Below, in pieces: positions 1 through 14,189 of a DNA stretch of 64,000 bases. The notes under the pieces are model-generated. The model searched no databases. It worked only from the letters and a program-made list of their open reading frames with translations, and had not been told where the DNA came from. This DNA comes from Balanoglossus misakiensis (taxonomy: Eukaryota > Hemichordata). The stretch is taken from assembly GCA_040954595.2 (NCBI GenBank), contig CM082580.2, positions 11,098,001 through 11,162,000 of the forward strand. Direction: 5' to 3'. Positions within the stretch are counted from its first letter, which is position 1, and every line of letters starts with the position of its first letter. The translations under genes were made by a program, and so were the position numbers.

Positions 1-749
1 AACCATGAACTGCACGTGTTTTGAAGCTATTAAGTTAATTTGAGCGATGCCACCGACTCGTGATCAGAGTTTGCGCAGTGTCTGCAGTTAATCCTGGTCG
101 GTCCGCAAGGCCATTTTCAAATATTTTGTGTGAGGTCGTGCCGGTGTTGTTCAGTACTGGGCATAAACATAATGCGATAATTTAAGCTTATAACTCCCAC
201 GCTAATAGTGAAGTGGATAGATTGGCACGCATCCAGCTCGTTGGAGTTATTTATCAACCGAATTCAATACAAAAACACGAGATAAAGACCGGAGAGTAAA
301 TGCATAAATGGAAATAGGCGTGGTGCCATTGCTTGGAAAAATATTGCTGCCATATGGTGAAAATTGCCAATTTACACCGTTCAAATGTGTTCCAAGGTGT
401 TTTGATCACGCATGCCCAATACTCGTTCATCGCGTTGACGCGTTCGCTGTCTATTCATTGCATTTCTTGGGTGATTGCTTTTCTTGGTTTGATGTGATCG
501 CTGACGCGCGGCGAAGATTTTCTTCAATCTAACGGTTATTTAGGCACCTATCTTGGGCGGGAAAAAAAAGTCATCCGACATCGGCGCCGCTGATTGATCG
601 AACAATAGGAAACGCGGTCTTCTGGCCTTAAAATAGCCAATCAGCGAGGGACACATGTCAGATTTCATTACCAGCGCTACAAAAATGTACGAAATGTAAT
701 ATCTGCTACCCGTTGCTTTTGCAACTCTGATGCCCATCTTCGCATTTTG

Positions 750-821
750 TACATGTACATGTACAGCACATGGGAAATTTAGCACTAAGACGCCCAGAGG
801 TGGATATAACATGTACATGTA
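750..821. repeat. TACATGTA palindrome cluster
   Basis: Two overlapping TACATGTA palindromes occupy 750-763 and a third lies at 814-821, inside ACATGTACATGTA. This is the densest group of a palindrome that recurs across the whole window. It could be a short degenerate ACATGT microsatellite. Confidence 0.6.
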
Positions 822-3800
822 AAATTAGGAGGTACAACTGACAGCCCATCATGATATGAATTCTCATTCTTGACCCGTAAACGTATAGCGCTCTGCAATT
901 TGAAAACATGTAAACTTTCCCCTCGCGTAGGTTGGAAAATCGTACATGAAACACTGCATTAATTATTAAAAGGGGCGCTGTCCTCTTATTTACAAATGCG
1001 CAGATTGTATTACGTGCCTTGTCTTAATATTCAAAGGAAACTTCCTCATAGGAAACACTGTCAAGAGAGGTTCGTGCATGGGGAGAATGTGAGCATCATA
1101 GCAGTGTGATACTTGAATCCACCAAATTTGACGCAATTTCTGATCTGTCTGACTCTACAGATGACAATCATCATACGCTTGACTTCAATGACAAAACTTT
1201 TATAAAGTTGCGTCTATGTTTAAAGCTAGAAAGCTTTGGGTAAAACATGTTTTGATTTTACAGACAAAGAGCTATTGTTCGACGTTAATTATGAAGGAGG
1301 TGCATGTCAAACACAAATCATAGAAATACATTACCTATATAGGGCAGTCACGGACAACATGAGCCTGTGGAGGCACTGTACAAGTTGATTGCATGCAATA
1401 TTTCATTGTAGTATGTCAAGATAGTCAAGAAATTCAACTTTCGCAGCAAAATAATTGCCTCACTTTCAATCATCTACCTCCAACTTTAGACGCCGTACCC
1501 ATTTGTTGTACAGGTTCCAATTTGAAAGGACATTAACGCGAAGCACCGGTGACTACTTTCCTATAAATAAATCAAACTCATGACCCACATATTTTTATTG
1601 CAAATGTTTTACCGGTGAAACTAAGAGCTTCAAAATGTTAACAAAGTCATAACAGTGGCGTCCCGGGCACCATAAGTTATGCCTTATTAATTATTGTAGT
1701 AGTTTTTAATCATAGCCCGGAAATTGAAATCCTTTGAACTAACGGCGAACGCTGACTATAATTCTCCATCAAAATATCAAGGGATGTTTTATTTTTATTG
1801 CACTTAACCTATCAGGTTTCCCTTCTCTGTTCGCCTTTTAGTGTTTTGAAATCAGCTGATGCCCGTCTCTCCATCAAGAACTCCAAGACGTAAAGTTCCT
1901 TATGCCTTCATTAGACTTCTCAATAAAATAAACCCACATTTCTACTTAAGTTTAGTGCTATTTAACTAGGTCTAAACCATGCACATAAAGGGACTGTGCC
2001 TATACCCTACTGGAAACAACTTCAGCGTTGACTAACTCAAACGGTCACATGCCGCTTGTACATATGTGTCACGTGATAGTGGCGAATAATGGCGAAGCTC
2101 GGGTAGCTTCTACAAATATCACTGAATGAACTCCGACGACGGCAGTTCTCTCGCTGTTCGGTTAAAGAGTTAAACGGTCAGTTGTATTTCCCGAATGACC
2201 ATTATCCCATCTCGCCATGTCAAGGCTTTTGAATAAATTAGATGTTTTAAGATTATCATTGCTTGAGATCATATCATTAAAATCAAACCCACATGAATGA
2301 TTCGTAATTAAGTTTTTTTTTCTCGAATCCGAGACCTGGACAGTCGGATGCTCCTTCGTGAATTACGAGAGGCAATAACGCGAAGCTAATTCAAAGCCCT
2401 TTTTAAGGTTTCACGGCGTACGTAAATGTTATGAAGAACGTATATCAGAGTGATAACTTTTGCTGTTGTACGCAAGAGTCGCCGAAAAACTCATTTCTAT
2501 ATATGCGCTTAAACATTTCTCTGGATGATAGGTTGCTTTGACGGAATGTGATAGCTCTCCCCTAGAGTGGAAAAGTGGAAAGCACGTTTTAAATGCCAAG
2601 CTACTCGCAGAAACAAAGTGAATTGTGAGTCATTGGGGGCCTTCCTCACACGTGTAGGCAACACATGGCTGTTTAGATGACATAAGTAAAATCCCACGTG
2701 GATGGCATGTGGCAGTAAACAATGTCTGATGACCACAGAATTGGAATGGCAGTGTCAAGAATGCGCTAGAAGTTTAACGAATAGGAAACACGTCTACTTT
2801 CGTTGGCCACCTTAAGTCCCTTAATTTCAAATGCTTACGCTTGCGCGTTTACGCGTACAACGTGAGCAGGTAAAATTAACTTACCATCGCGGTGTTTGAT
2901 TTATTGGAAGAACGGTGATCTGTCAGAAAACAATGCGACTTATTGCGATACGATATACATTACTTTTCCCCCTTATCCATCACGTCGGTTCCCCATCGTG
3001 ACGGGAGGTTTAGACTCAATATCGACGACCCAGCATGATGATTTGAGTCGTGATAATACCGAGAAGTACATGCAGCCTTTCACCTCAATCACTTTTTGAC
3101 GGTTTCTTTGGTTTTTACAGATGTGCTGATGACGTCAGATAAACAGAATTACCACGAATACCGAATAATCCATAATATCACCGGCCACGCCAATAATAGT
3201 GAAGGGCTAGGAGAGCGACCAACCACGAATACCTGGAATTTAGGCTAAACTAAACATTGCAGCTACAGTGTATATGACGTGCATTGATCATGTTGATGCC
3301 TTCATCAGGGATCGCTTAATTTCACATTGATAGAATGTTTCATAGCTCTTAGTGAAAATAGAAAATTTATCTTAACCAAACTAGCGATTTTCAGGAAGAC
3401 GATAGACCATGACACTGTTCAATGTTGCAATCTAAATGCAATGAGTAAGCACAGAGTTTGATGACGTCACGAGAGCGACGCCAGGTCTCCCAGACCAGCT
3501 TAAACGTTACAGCCTTTTAAGTCGCCCATTATAGCGGGACTTTTCGTCTCGTGCTGTCTCGTGGGATTTGAATCACGTAGATTTGATGATGGCCGCACAC
3601 GAGGAGGAAAACTCTAGGTGTGAAACATGCACGGCCGTTAGAAACACGTACTACCTTTGATGCGAAAAAGGTAATCCATCTTAGCATGCAAACTGTCGAA
3701 TTCAGACACTTTTAGCTGTCTTTGCCACAGCCACCCAGACCAACTCTATTACTTCCGACAGGTTTGTTAATTACTCAAGTGAAATCTAAGGTCACTTTAA

Positions 3801-5171
3801 TCTTTCTCAAATTATCCTAATTTCACTACGCCTGAGCTAACTTAGCAGCTAGGTTTGCTGGTCGTCGCCTCACAGAATGACTCTTTCGACAGAACGATTC
3901 ATGTGAACAGTAAATGACGTCACTGTCCCCGGCACTGTTGGTCGCATGGCAAGCTCTGAATGGTGGCAAAGGGGAAGCTGTTTTACCAGTTCCTCTCTGA
4001 GTCTAAACAATGAAAACTAAGTCGTCCAAAAACATGGAACATCAAGCATCTTGAGACAGCTCCAACCGCCTAACCACGAAGGAACACTTGCGCGACCGAC
4101 CGATTGAAGGGTAACTTTCACGTTATTGACTGAAACATTCGCTGTCAATCTATATCTTAAATACAGAGGCTAATTGTAATTAGAGTGCCATGCCATTTTC
4201 CAACTGCCTGTAATATGAGATTGCAAGGACCCCTTTCTTTAAATAATTAACCACTAAATTACTATAACCATTTTGCGTGACCAACTAGTCACTGACGTTA
4301 TCTCTCATATGCAGACGCAAATTAAGTGAAATCAAAAATACTGAACATCGTATATTCGTTAATTTATCATATCTCCGAATAGTCATGATAATCGGTGACG
4401 AAAAATGATGAAAATCTAATAAATATTATCTCCATTTTCATCACCGATTTACATGATCAGAGCGCTGTGCTTGTCTCATGAAATACTTATTATCTAGTTA
4501 TCCATCATCGATAGTTATTGCGGAAACGGCATAAACGGAAAAATTTAGGGAAAAAAAACTATTGTTACCTAAAGGCTTTTACAAATAAAACTACATGTAA
4601 ATATAACAGCAACACTATGGTAAGCATATATTTTAGAAAGACAAACCCAAATTTCCCCCGCCACAGCATGGTCACTGTTATTTCTGAATACCCACGTTGT
4701 TGCTTTGTGCGACTTCAAAAAGGACCTGTCACTCACTGTCCTATCCATTCAATATTGAATTCGTTTTCCGAACATAATTACTCTGGCTCAAATACAAAAA
4801 ACTTTGAAAACCCAATCCCCTGTCGTTCACGCAATATAGGACCTTACACATGCACACTGAGCATATATATAAATCCCACAAACGACACACCGTGTGATTT
4901 ATTGCCAAACATAATAACAGACATTTACATAAAGGGAGAGGGGGATTTAACATTTTGTTCGCAGACGAAGGATAATTGTCTGCGTCCGATAGGCATCATC
5001 CGAATCTGTTGATATATTCAACGCTATCAATCAATGTGTTGAATCCGTTCACTAAATGCAAACAGGATTTACTGAACAAATCATTCTGAAAAATAGCTTT
5101 AATTTACTCTAGTCGATTAGTGACAGTCCTCACATGGCTGTAAAACGTAGCATGGTCGACATACAACTGTT

Positions 5172-5191
5172 AAATCAAATCAAATCAAATA
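5172..5191 (+). repeat. AAATC microsatellite
   Basis: Four consecutive AAATC pentamers are read directly from the sequence. It is a short simple repeat with no evident function. Confidence 0.7.
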
Positions 5192-6771
5192 GAAACGGGT
5201 GTTGATATATACCGGTACATATTATATGTTTGCATTATGTATATAGATGTGATATTGGCATTGCATGTATTTAATTTCATATATGACTACTTCTTCTTTA
5301 TTGCTAGTAATTTTAAAGAGTCTAAATTTATTGCTAAATGTTTTATTGGCAACAAGGAACTCATTTTGTTTTTAACAGGGTTGATCATTTTATATAACTT
5401 AAGCTGAATTCAAAGAACATCTATCACTGGTGAAAGTTGATGCTGCACTACAACTTTTTTGCATTGAAGATTGTTTCATTATTTCATCAAACATCGACGA
5501 ACCATTCACACATGTACAGTACTGCAAAATACTCGGGACAGCTATATGTATTATTCCTTCTCAGATAACAACAGGGGCCACAATTATAGTGTGTCACGTC
5601 TCGGATCGCTTCATACACGTTTAGCAATTTCACTTTCAGTGCAGATCTCGCGCGGTGAGAAGGTTAAGTGAAGACGCTCAAGGCCTTCTGCAGTGTCTGC
5701 GATTTCACTGGGAGGGCGTCACACATCAGTGAGGAACGACATATCTATGTCTGTGACAATGAACTTGTCATGCATATACCGCTGATCATTTCCTGCGTGT
5801 CATGCGCATTGAGCATGGCGATATTCTCATGGTGACCTTAATCTAAAGTATACATAGGAAAACACCATAATCATCATAATCTTAAAGCTCTCCATTAGTA
5901 CATTATAGGATCTGGAGTTTTTGAAGAAACGCGTGGAGTACATCTTGATACTAAAACACAACAGGCACTCTAAGGCAGGCTGGAAGTTGTGCACATATTC
6001 CTTATAGACCCTTGGTCACGTCTGGTAATAAATACGCTTGACAGACCATACATTTCCTCCTGGAGGTATTTCGTTGGTCGACCCCTCTACACATAAACAC
6101 AATGAACGTACACAATGTACATGCATGTTTGACATGTCCGAATGCCCGCTACGATATAGTTACACAAAAGTGGCTTTCATCTTCGACTAAATAAAACAGT
6201 ATATGTCAGTTGCATGCTGTACAAAAGCGAGCAGTTGCCACCTGTCATCGCTCCTTGTGGCGACACCACAATGAAACTAAAAGAATTCATTATTTCGATG
6301 GCGCTTCACCTATTGGCCAGCAGTCGATAGAAAGTGATAATAACTCCCCTGTCTTTGTATCTTGGCTCATCGCCAGAGAAAATTCCCTACATACAAGTGT
6401 GGCAGTCACACTAGAGATATCATCTCCCATGAATGTTAACGAAATGAAAAATTCACTGACACGCTCTCATCACCCAGGCCTGCAGAATCAGCGTTTCTAT
6501 CCGTGTACTTGTCAGGATATCTGTAGTGTGTCGAGTTCTTCCTGAATATATTGATCGACACAGTCGCAACCCGTCATCAACGTTTTTTCTCCTCAACTAA
6601 ATCCGTCCATCGTGCGAAAATCTACAAACTGCAGATTTTGATAATCTGTTCCCGACATATTTTAATAAACATATCCGTCGGTACACAAACGGAGAGTGAT
6701 AAGCACCGGCTTTTAAAAAAAATATGTTTTTATCCGTTTGATGAATAATCGTAAAGCTTAAGTACCTACCA

Positions 6772-7040
6772 TTGAAAATCTACGGCTGCGTTTCCTGGCT
6801 AAACTGTGGACCGTGCTACACACACGACAGCAAAGCGGGAGCACAATTTTACGGCGTGGTGGATCAACTGCGCGCAAAACGTTTTCCAGAAAGTGTAGGC
6901 TGTGCCCATTGTCGTGTGACATCAATGGTTTTATCCAACCAAGGAACGAACCGCGCGAGCTGTCTAAAAAGCATTCATTTGTCACGTGACACGGCATCAA
7001 ATCTGAGCGGCGCAGCGCGGCGGGGGCATAATGATTGATC
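6772..7040. promoter_or_regulatory. GC-rich CpG-containing patch with CACGTG palindrome
   Basis: This patch is visibly richer in G, C and CpG than its AT-rich flanks, and its distal end has runs such as GGCGCAGCGCGGCGGGGG. It holds a perfect ten-base palindrome, GTCACGTGAC, at 6981-6990, the form bound by bHLH-zip factors of the USF/MITF/TFEB type. On the minus strand an ATG at 6997 opens a 79-codon frame rich in basic residues, which could be a first exon but has no other support. A promoter or enhancer is an inference from composition and motif. Confidence 0.3.
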
Positions 7041-8619
7041 GGATAATTTTATGTGCCAGTATTTGATGCTCGGGTTCTAGCATTTCCTTTTTCTCCCAAG
7101 TATAGCTAGTTACATGTGTATCGGAATATGTTAATGAGACTAATCGCGACACATATTTGTCGAGGCCAATTACTGCTCAGCGTATATTAATAATGAATAT
7201 AGAACGCGCCTTATGCGAGTTTGTTGACCAGGTTCTGTGACGCACAATAAGGCACCACTTTCTGTGCGCGACCTGTAAAGCCCATGACCCTGCCCTTTAG
7301 TCACTTTTACATTTATATCCGATTTTCTGAATTAAAACGAGAAAAAAGGGTCTCGCATAATCCGAATTGACTCAGCCCCGCTGTTGCCTCCTGGGTTTGA
7401 ATGAATATATGTGAAATACAAGAGGAGTTAACATTTCCGTTTGTGCATGTATATATTTAGAATTCAGCAAGATTTAATCCAACGATACAAATGACGCCTG
7501 CTTTCATCTGTAATTGACGAAATACTACACTTACGGGTACTGACGATGCGCCCAACGACTGTGGTTCGCTCTCATCGACTAATAATAGGCCTAACAAAAT
7601 AATATTGCGTTTCCGCTTTCTATACAATAGATAAAATATTTTGTTCTAATAACTTTAACTGTAACTATGCTAAAACGGGGAGATAATATCTTCAAGTTGC
7701 ACACGTATTATGTATTACAGCTGAAATATGGAACTACATGTAGGAGTTCGGGCACAGGTCATCACTCGCCCCGTACAGGATCTTTCGCTATAGAGGGGGG
7801 AGGCTGGATCAGGCAACGTACCTTAAAGCGTAGCAGGCGGGTTCAGTGTAGTTTCACTAGAACGCTGAGATAGGAAAGCGGCCGGTCCGCACTGACCTCG
7901 CTCAGTACGGGATCGTGAAATTATTTCTGGACGTTCATCTTCAATCAATGATAACATTGCGTGAAAATCGAGTCATGTAGCAATATGACGAAGTAGGTAT
8001 TTATCATCATTTGTCGTAGAAACCACTTAGCACCTCTTGCCACAGAGCTGAACAACAACAGCAGGCGAAGAAAGCAGCGAACAATAATGAAAACTAGTTG
8101 TTGCCCCGACACATCGCCACGACAGATTTCATTCGGTGGCCGGCACATATATACTTCGTTGCTACAGTTACTTCGCAACTGACCTGCTTTGATTAGTGAT
8201 CCTGCGCGTTAGCTAGCCAACCAGTGAACCTAAAGCGTGGCTGCAGTGGTACGCACAGTGCAAGGCACGCGGTTTTACGGCAACATACTACTCGTGTTTT
8301 GAAAATGCTAGAGAGTTAATTAGATTTTGAAAAGCAGAAAATGCGTCATCCGCAGTGGAATCGACATGTGTACCCGTCAATCGAGAAATTTTAATTTGCT
8401 TTTTGCATTTCAAAGTACTGGTCCAACTCATAAGACTGTTGAAACACAACTAAACTGCAGGCACAAACCTGCACCAGCCTATTGACCCTGTTGACGTCAT
8501 TGCTGATGCACTTTTCATAAGTACTATGAGCTTGAGACGTGGGAACGAGGCTGGCACGTAGTGGCCTCGCCATCTCACAGTTTGTCCGACCTGAAGGGCA
8601 ATGTCTTTTTCTTCGACCA

Positions 8620-8631
8620 GGGGGGGGGGGG
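8620..8631 (+). repeat. G12 homopolymer
   Basis: Twelve consecutive G residues are read directly, followed by TGTC. Such a run is unusual in this AT-rich window. It could form part of a G-rich secondary structure or be a sequencing-length artefact. Confidence 0.8.
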
Positions 8632-8897
8632 TGTCATAGTGTGTTTGTTTGTGATAGAGGGTACACACCAACCCACAACTGCAACAAACATCACATAATG
8701 CCACCCACAGATTACATCATTTGGAATCAATTTTCCCTTGGGCACATGATTTACCTGTACATTAAGAAATCTGTCTCACGTAAATGTAGGAACTGTTTTT
8801 CCCCATTCAGTTAATTTAAAGTATACTCAGCGAATGAGTGTTTACTATCACAGGGGGTCCTTTCGTACAGGACTATTATGCTAATTCTTCAATGAAG

Positions 8898-8926
8898 GCC
8901 TGGAGGTACAGGTGTTCTCTCCAGGC
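8898..8926. repeat. Short hairpin with perfect 8-bp arms
   Basis: GCCTGGAG at 8898-8905 and CTCCAGGC at 8919-8926 are exact reverse complements separated by 13 bases. The arms are GC-rich, so a stem would be stable in RNA. Its role is unknown. Confidence 0.6.
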
Positions 8927-11367
8927 GTTTCTGATTGGAAGACTAATTTCCATAACAATAGAGCCAACTGTTATGACAGCGAATAGTGGCCGCGAACTAC
9001 TCTGAGGGAACGCTTGGAATCTCCCTGAAATATGCCTTAGATGGGTCAGGTTGATTTGCCTTTCTTCGCGAGGAAGGGGGTCGCCGAATTTGACGTACAT
9101 CAAAGCAAATTGACCTTACCCCCAGGCTGTAGAAACTGACCAGTCCCTAATTCAAATAATTTGTCGTTTTCACGGTGGTTGCACCGCTGGCATGTATTAA
9201 CATTGCACAAAATTATCACCGACTCATCTGAAAAGAAAACATGTGTTCTGAGGTGAACAACAAAACGGCAGTACTTAACCTCGGACTATAATCTTCCCTC
9301 CAGCCTGAGTCCTGACTTTTTTGCAGTAATGACGTCGACAAGTTTAAGGTAAACGGCACGCACGTCGAACTGACGGAGTTGAACATTTATATCGACGCAA
9401 TATAGCAAGACACCGCGACACCACGACCTTTGCATAAACACACCGACAAGGCGTGCCTGCCTTATCGCGCCCAAACCTGACCTTTAAGGGCACTCACCTG
9501 ACGATGAGACAACAATCACAATCAGTCGTGTTGAGAAAAACACACAATGCGAACAAGCCAGTGAGGAACGGCGGACATCTGTGAGGGAAATAAAGTTTCT
9601 ACAAACTATTTTTCTATATTTGAAGAAAGATTGGTATAGCAAGATGTACGTGTGTGGCCAGGCTTTATTGCAGATGCCATATACTGGCTGAAATAGATGC
9701 TATCTATTTAAAACGCGGTGCATTGTACTGATATGTGTGCACTTTGCCCTTATCGATGCTTTTATACCAACTATAAATGCAATCGTATCATACCCAGATA
9801 TTTCCAAAGCACTGGTGTTTTAATCGGCCCTGTGTAAATGTGCTTCCGAATGTCAGAAATTTGAACTTTAACCGCAATGTATGAAACTTGCGGCGACCAG
9901 AAGATTTGCTTGCCAATTGCAATGACTCAGTCATGCAGCACATTAGGTGATCTGAAGGGGGCGTTTTATATTATTACGAGCTTATTTTTGAGCAAATTTT
10001 CCATTGAATGGAAGGAGACCTTTGCAGAATATGGTAATAGGTAATTAAAAGTCCGCCTTCTCTTTAGTTGCCAGTCGTTTCCCCACGTTTTAGATTAGGC
10101 TAGATTTCCACAAATAGCCACCTGAAAATGTGTTTGAATTAAGAAATCATTAGCGACCGATTTCATGAATTTCAAACGGGGAGGAAAAATAATCTACATT
10201 ATTGCACAGGAATCTTAGCCACAGATGATAAAGTCCAGACGTGATGACTGTCAAGCCGCCCTGGCGCGGACACGTCAAAAACGACGAGACGGGTCTTAAA
10301 AATTTGATATTCATCGTCAGGGATTCATGCGAGGAAAAACATGTTGTCGTGGAAATAGAAACAGATTCATTCCACCGTCCTCTTCCGAAAAGTAAACAAC
10401 GGAATGTGGTCGATCTCGATTCAGATCTCCAAATATTCCCAATCCCAATCCGATGCTGAATATAAATTGATCATTAAGTGGCACTTGTAATCCGCACCCT
10501 GGGGGGAACGCGTTTTTGACCTATTATACCGATTCGGCCGCGATTACTGTAGACAATCCGAGCGTCGCCGAATCCCCTGGGATCGGATGAGCAATTTAGC
10601 GTTTCAACAGAACATCATGCGCATTGTCGTGATTCATAATAGTGCACCCCACACTCAGCGGTTCTGAACGCAAAATAAGGCTTTTGTATCTATCCATTTC
10701 CCCCACGTAAACAAATTGACATAACTGATTTCGATTGCTACAGCGATGTTAGGCATTGGAGCATTTTCCTGAACGATCGCCTGCATGGCAAATTAACATA
10801 TTTTGTATTCACACAAATAAACGACCGCAGTATAAAATATGGTGCGGGTGCCATTGTATTTTCAAGGTGACCATGCTTTGGAATGATTCCTCTCAGAGTA
10901 TGCGCATGTCTCTCATAACCGAAACTAACAGCGCCGCCTGAAAATGATGTAATGGGTAATTGATTTCATAATGAATTCTCGTGAGATGAAACATAGATCA
11001 TGGATCTGTCTATCACCGTACGGCTCTCCGCAAATTTCCATTTAATAAGATAACGATATACAAATCACATCGTGACGTAGTGGTGATTTCGAAAAATAAA
11101 TTGCATTTTGCCTTGGCGCTATTTATAACATAGCCCCGAAAAGAAGTAGGGCCTATGAGCAGTACTCAGACCATTATAATAAACAAATACAGACCAGGGT
11201 TTTACCACAACGCATTGACAAGCGCACGTTCAGTCAAGGATTATCTTGTCTAGCCTTACTAACCAAGATAACCAATTCATATCACAGGTATTGTACATTG
11301 TAGAATCAAAATATTATGTTACTATGCAGTCAAAGATACTAGAAGATGGAAATGCAGGGATAAATGT

Positions 11368-11435
11368 ATTCCGGGAAGCAACCTTAATTTATTCCGGGAA
11401 GCAACCTACATTATTCTGAGAGCATCCTTAAGTAA
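11368..11435 (+). repeat. Decayed 23-bp tandem repeat, three copies
   Basis: Two nearly perfect units beginning ATTCCGGGAAGCAACCT start at 11368 and 11391. A degraded third unit beginning ATTCTGAGAGCATCC starts at 11413. The period is 22-23 bases. It is an old minisatellite with no evident coding content. Confidence 0.6.
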
Positions 11436-14189
11436 TTTAATAAAGCAGTCACCTCAACGCGGTAACTAACAGCGAAACGCTCCCACAATGCAGTTCGCTG
11501 ATAAAACTAACGCAATAAAATCTACAAAATATCCGCTATCCCCACGTGATGTCTTCTCTCTTATACAAAACTACAAGTGATCAGAAAGAGCCCAATTTAA
11601 TTTTAACAACTGGTTACACATTCAGTTTCGCTGGAGCAGAATGCCAGACATGATAGGATTATAAAGACTGCAGCTACCACGCCTGATTTGCCACTAGACA
11701 TCCTACAGATTTACGAGCGGTGATATTCTTTGTGATTTTACCGGGCGAATAAAACTACCAAAGAGAGAAATACGTGTAGTTGAGCGGAATGTTATGTATG
11801 TAACTTCCTATACGTGGATATCCACCTAACTCTAAAGCCGACTAATTAATTTACATGTATATTGTTACGAATTCTGCGGAAGTGGCTCTATAATTTGCCA
11901 TGTAAAGACTTCCTTCCAACACGTACAGGCACACCACGAGATGTCAGTGGTTGCGATAGCGAACTTTGTGCCTTTTATTCTCAAAATATATATTTGTCGA
12001 TAACATTATCAGTATGTGTTTAAAAAAGAACACTATTCCACTGGGGTTGAAGTCCACATGGTATCATCAGGCACGTACACTTAGAGCTGTTTTGCCGCGA
12101 CTTTCATGGACATATTTAAATATTACCAAATAAAACACTTCGACTTAATGTTTGTCATTTTCTCTTATGATTTATTGACGGAGTTACTGGCTTTTTACGA
12201 CCCCTGACATTGTCCATATCAAAATTAACATGCGAACAAACATAACAACCTTTTTGCATTTGTGTTGCTAACAAAGGCATTGCCTATTGGCGAGACACCG
12301 CTTTGTTTACATCGATACTCAGATAATTTCGCCTACTTTTCAAAATGCCATAAGTCCATTTTTACTGGTTGGCTTTCGTCGGTTATTAAATTTTATTATA
12401 CACTGATGCAATATTTGTTTAGGATGTGTCACGGGTCAAGAAACTGGTCTGATATAGATTTTGTGTTGCTGTGGTAATTTTGTTTCAATACAAGAAAAAA
12501 TCATTTCAGTAGACACACCAAGAATGTAGTTGAGATGTGCCTGCGCAATGTCTCCGGACTTATTTCTGTGGTCTGGGTAATCCAGACTACAATAGGCGCC
12601 GCACCGTTACGGTGTCCACACACAATGACTATGGAACCGAGAAACAAAAGAATTAAAGCTTAAGCGAAGATCATCCTAAGAAATAGGAGAAGATTCACTC
12701 ACTGTCTATGTGTCTCTACGTCTATTCTTCGAATTAAAATCCCATTATGTTTATAAAAGGTTGGGTTGTGTAACGCGATGTCACACATTGGTAGTATTGT
12801 CTGTCGGGCCAATTTAACAAGCCGACCAAAACGATACAATCCGAATCGGGGACTCTATTCATTTGTGTTTCACATTCACTTCCGTCGTTGTGTTTTTGTT
12901 TTCACAAATTGTGTTTAAGAAAACAGTAAACCAGAAACAGTAATGGCGATGGCGTATGTTGTTTACCCAGTACGCGCAAGAAAACATGACACACACAGAA
13001 CCTGGTACAATGGCCTCGCAATGAATTGAGGTCTTTGGAAACACTAGACAATTACTTATTGAGAAATTCCCACAATGAGTGTCAGAGACCTGGGGTGGTT
13101 GAATCCACCTTCAACAGAGTGGTGTTCATTGTACTCTCAGGGAACTGTCGTCAGCTTAATAAAATATTATCCGATTCCGCCTGAAGCGCGAATATTTCGG
13201 ATATTCGATATTTTTCTTCCATTTGCTGGGATAGTTTCTGAAGCCACGGTTTATGACACTGTACATGTATGAATAATTCTGTGTGCTATTTTCGAGTACG
13301 AAAACATTTCCCCTTTTTAGAATACTAAAAACATGTTTACTGCACCGTAAGTGTGGTGTTCACTGTTGTTAGTACAACATACACGAGGGCCTAACATATT
13401 CCGATAACGTAGATCAACAACACAAGCCAAAGATAAATCAGCTCTTGCGCGAGCCTTTCAGAATCACGAGGAAACAACTATCCCTTCTAACGGAAACCGT
13501 CGAACTCCGTACAGTTTTTAACGCGTTTTGAGCGATTGTTATTTTTCCACCGTGTTCTGTCCGTCAACCAAGGTCGCGGCAGTTCAATCTATCAAAATAA
13601 CATATTTCTGTACATAAGCTACTCCTACAGTTGATAAGATAACCCGCTATCTTATCAATGTCATGCTGGGTTATTGTCCATACGAAGTCACCACTGAGGG
13701 TGGGCGTTTGGGTGGGACCATGTACAGAGATGAATATTCTCGAATGTTTGTTGGCAGTTTAATGGGGTACATGGCTGCTATTGTATGCTGATTCTAAACA
13801 CCAACATAAAATCGCCCATTTTTCTTCAGATATCATATGCTTGGCGTAATCTTTCTCCAACATCGACCACTCTACCAGCCCCCTCTTAAAAGTCCAGACT
13901 CAAGGCTGCGATATCTCTGATAGTTCAAGGTAAAAGGTGAAGATGTTATTTTGGGGCCAGTCCTTCAACTCCACGTCGGCAGGTACATGTTCCGATATTC
14001 TGGGTTGTTCGGGTTCGCTCTTATACCACCGTGGTATCACGTTGACCCAGGCACAACCACAAAATTGCCACCGATGAACAGACCCGCTGAACCGTTAAAA
14101 CTGTCAGGCTATAACACACGGTGTCACGGCATTGTATAGGCGTGGGGATTTGCGTTGTTTTTTATTCGTCACACACTACAATGCCGGTG

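Larger units (their letters stand above)
1..6757. other. Non-coding DNA, intergenic or intronic
   Basis: I see no supportable gene here. Open frames are short and look random. One reaches 164 codons near 4.5-5.0 kb, but it lies in very AT-rich sequence where that length is not surprising. The stretch contains TACATGTA palindromes, a TACCGG-type motif at about 5.2 kb and a short AAATC repeat at 5172-5191. A distal enhancer or an exon shorter than about 100 bases could be missed. Confidence 0.6.

Noticed and set aside
3560-3640. Minus-strand ATTCAAATCCCAC resembling a tRNA T-loop (B box)
   Set aside because: No matching A box, acceptor stem or anticodon arm can be drawn around it.
4518-5012. 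164-codon frame
   Set aside because: It lies in strongly AT-rich sequence, has no motif, and such a length is not clearly above chance over six frames of 64 kb.
8262-8273. AAGGCACGCGGT, identical to part of mature miR-124
   Set aside because: The match stops after 12 bases and no complementary arm lies upstream to form the precursor hairpin.
8936-8946. TGGAAGACTA, resembling the start of miR-7
   Set aside because: Only ten bases match and no precursor fold is visible.
9717-9727. GTGCATTGTA, resembling miR-33
   Set aside because: The similarity ends after the seed and the opposite arm is missing.
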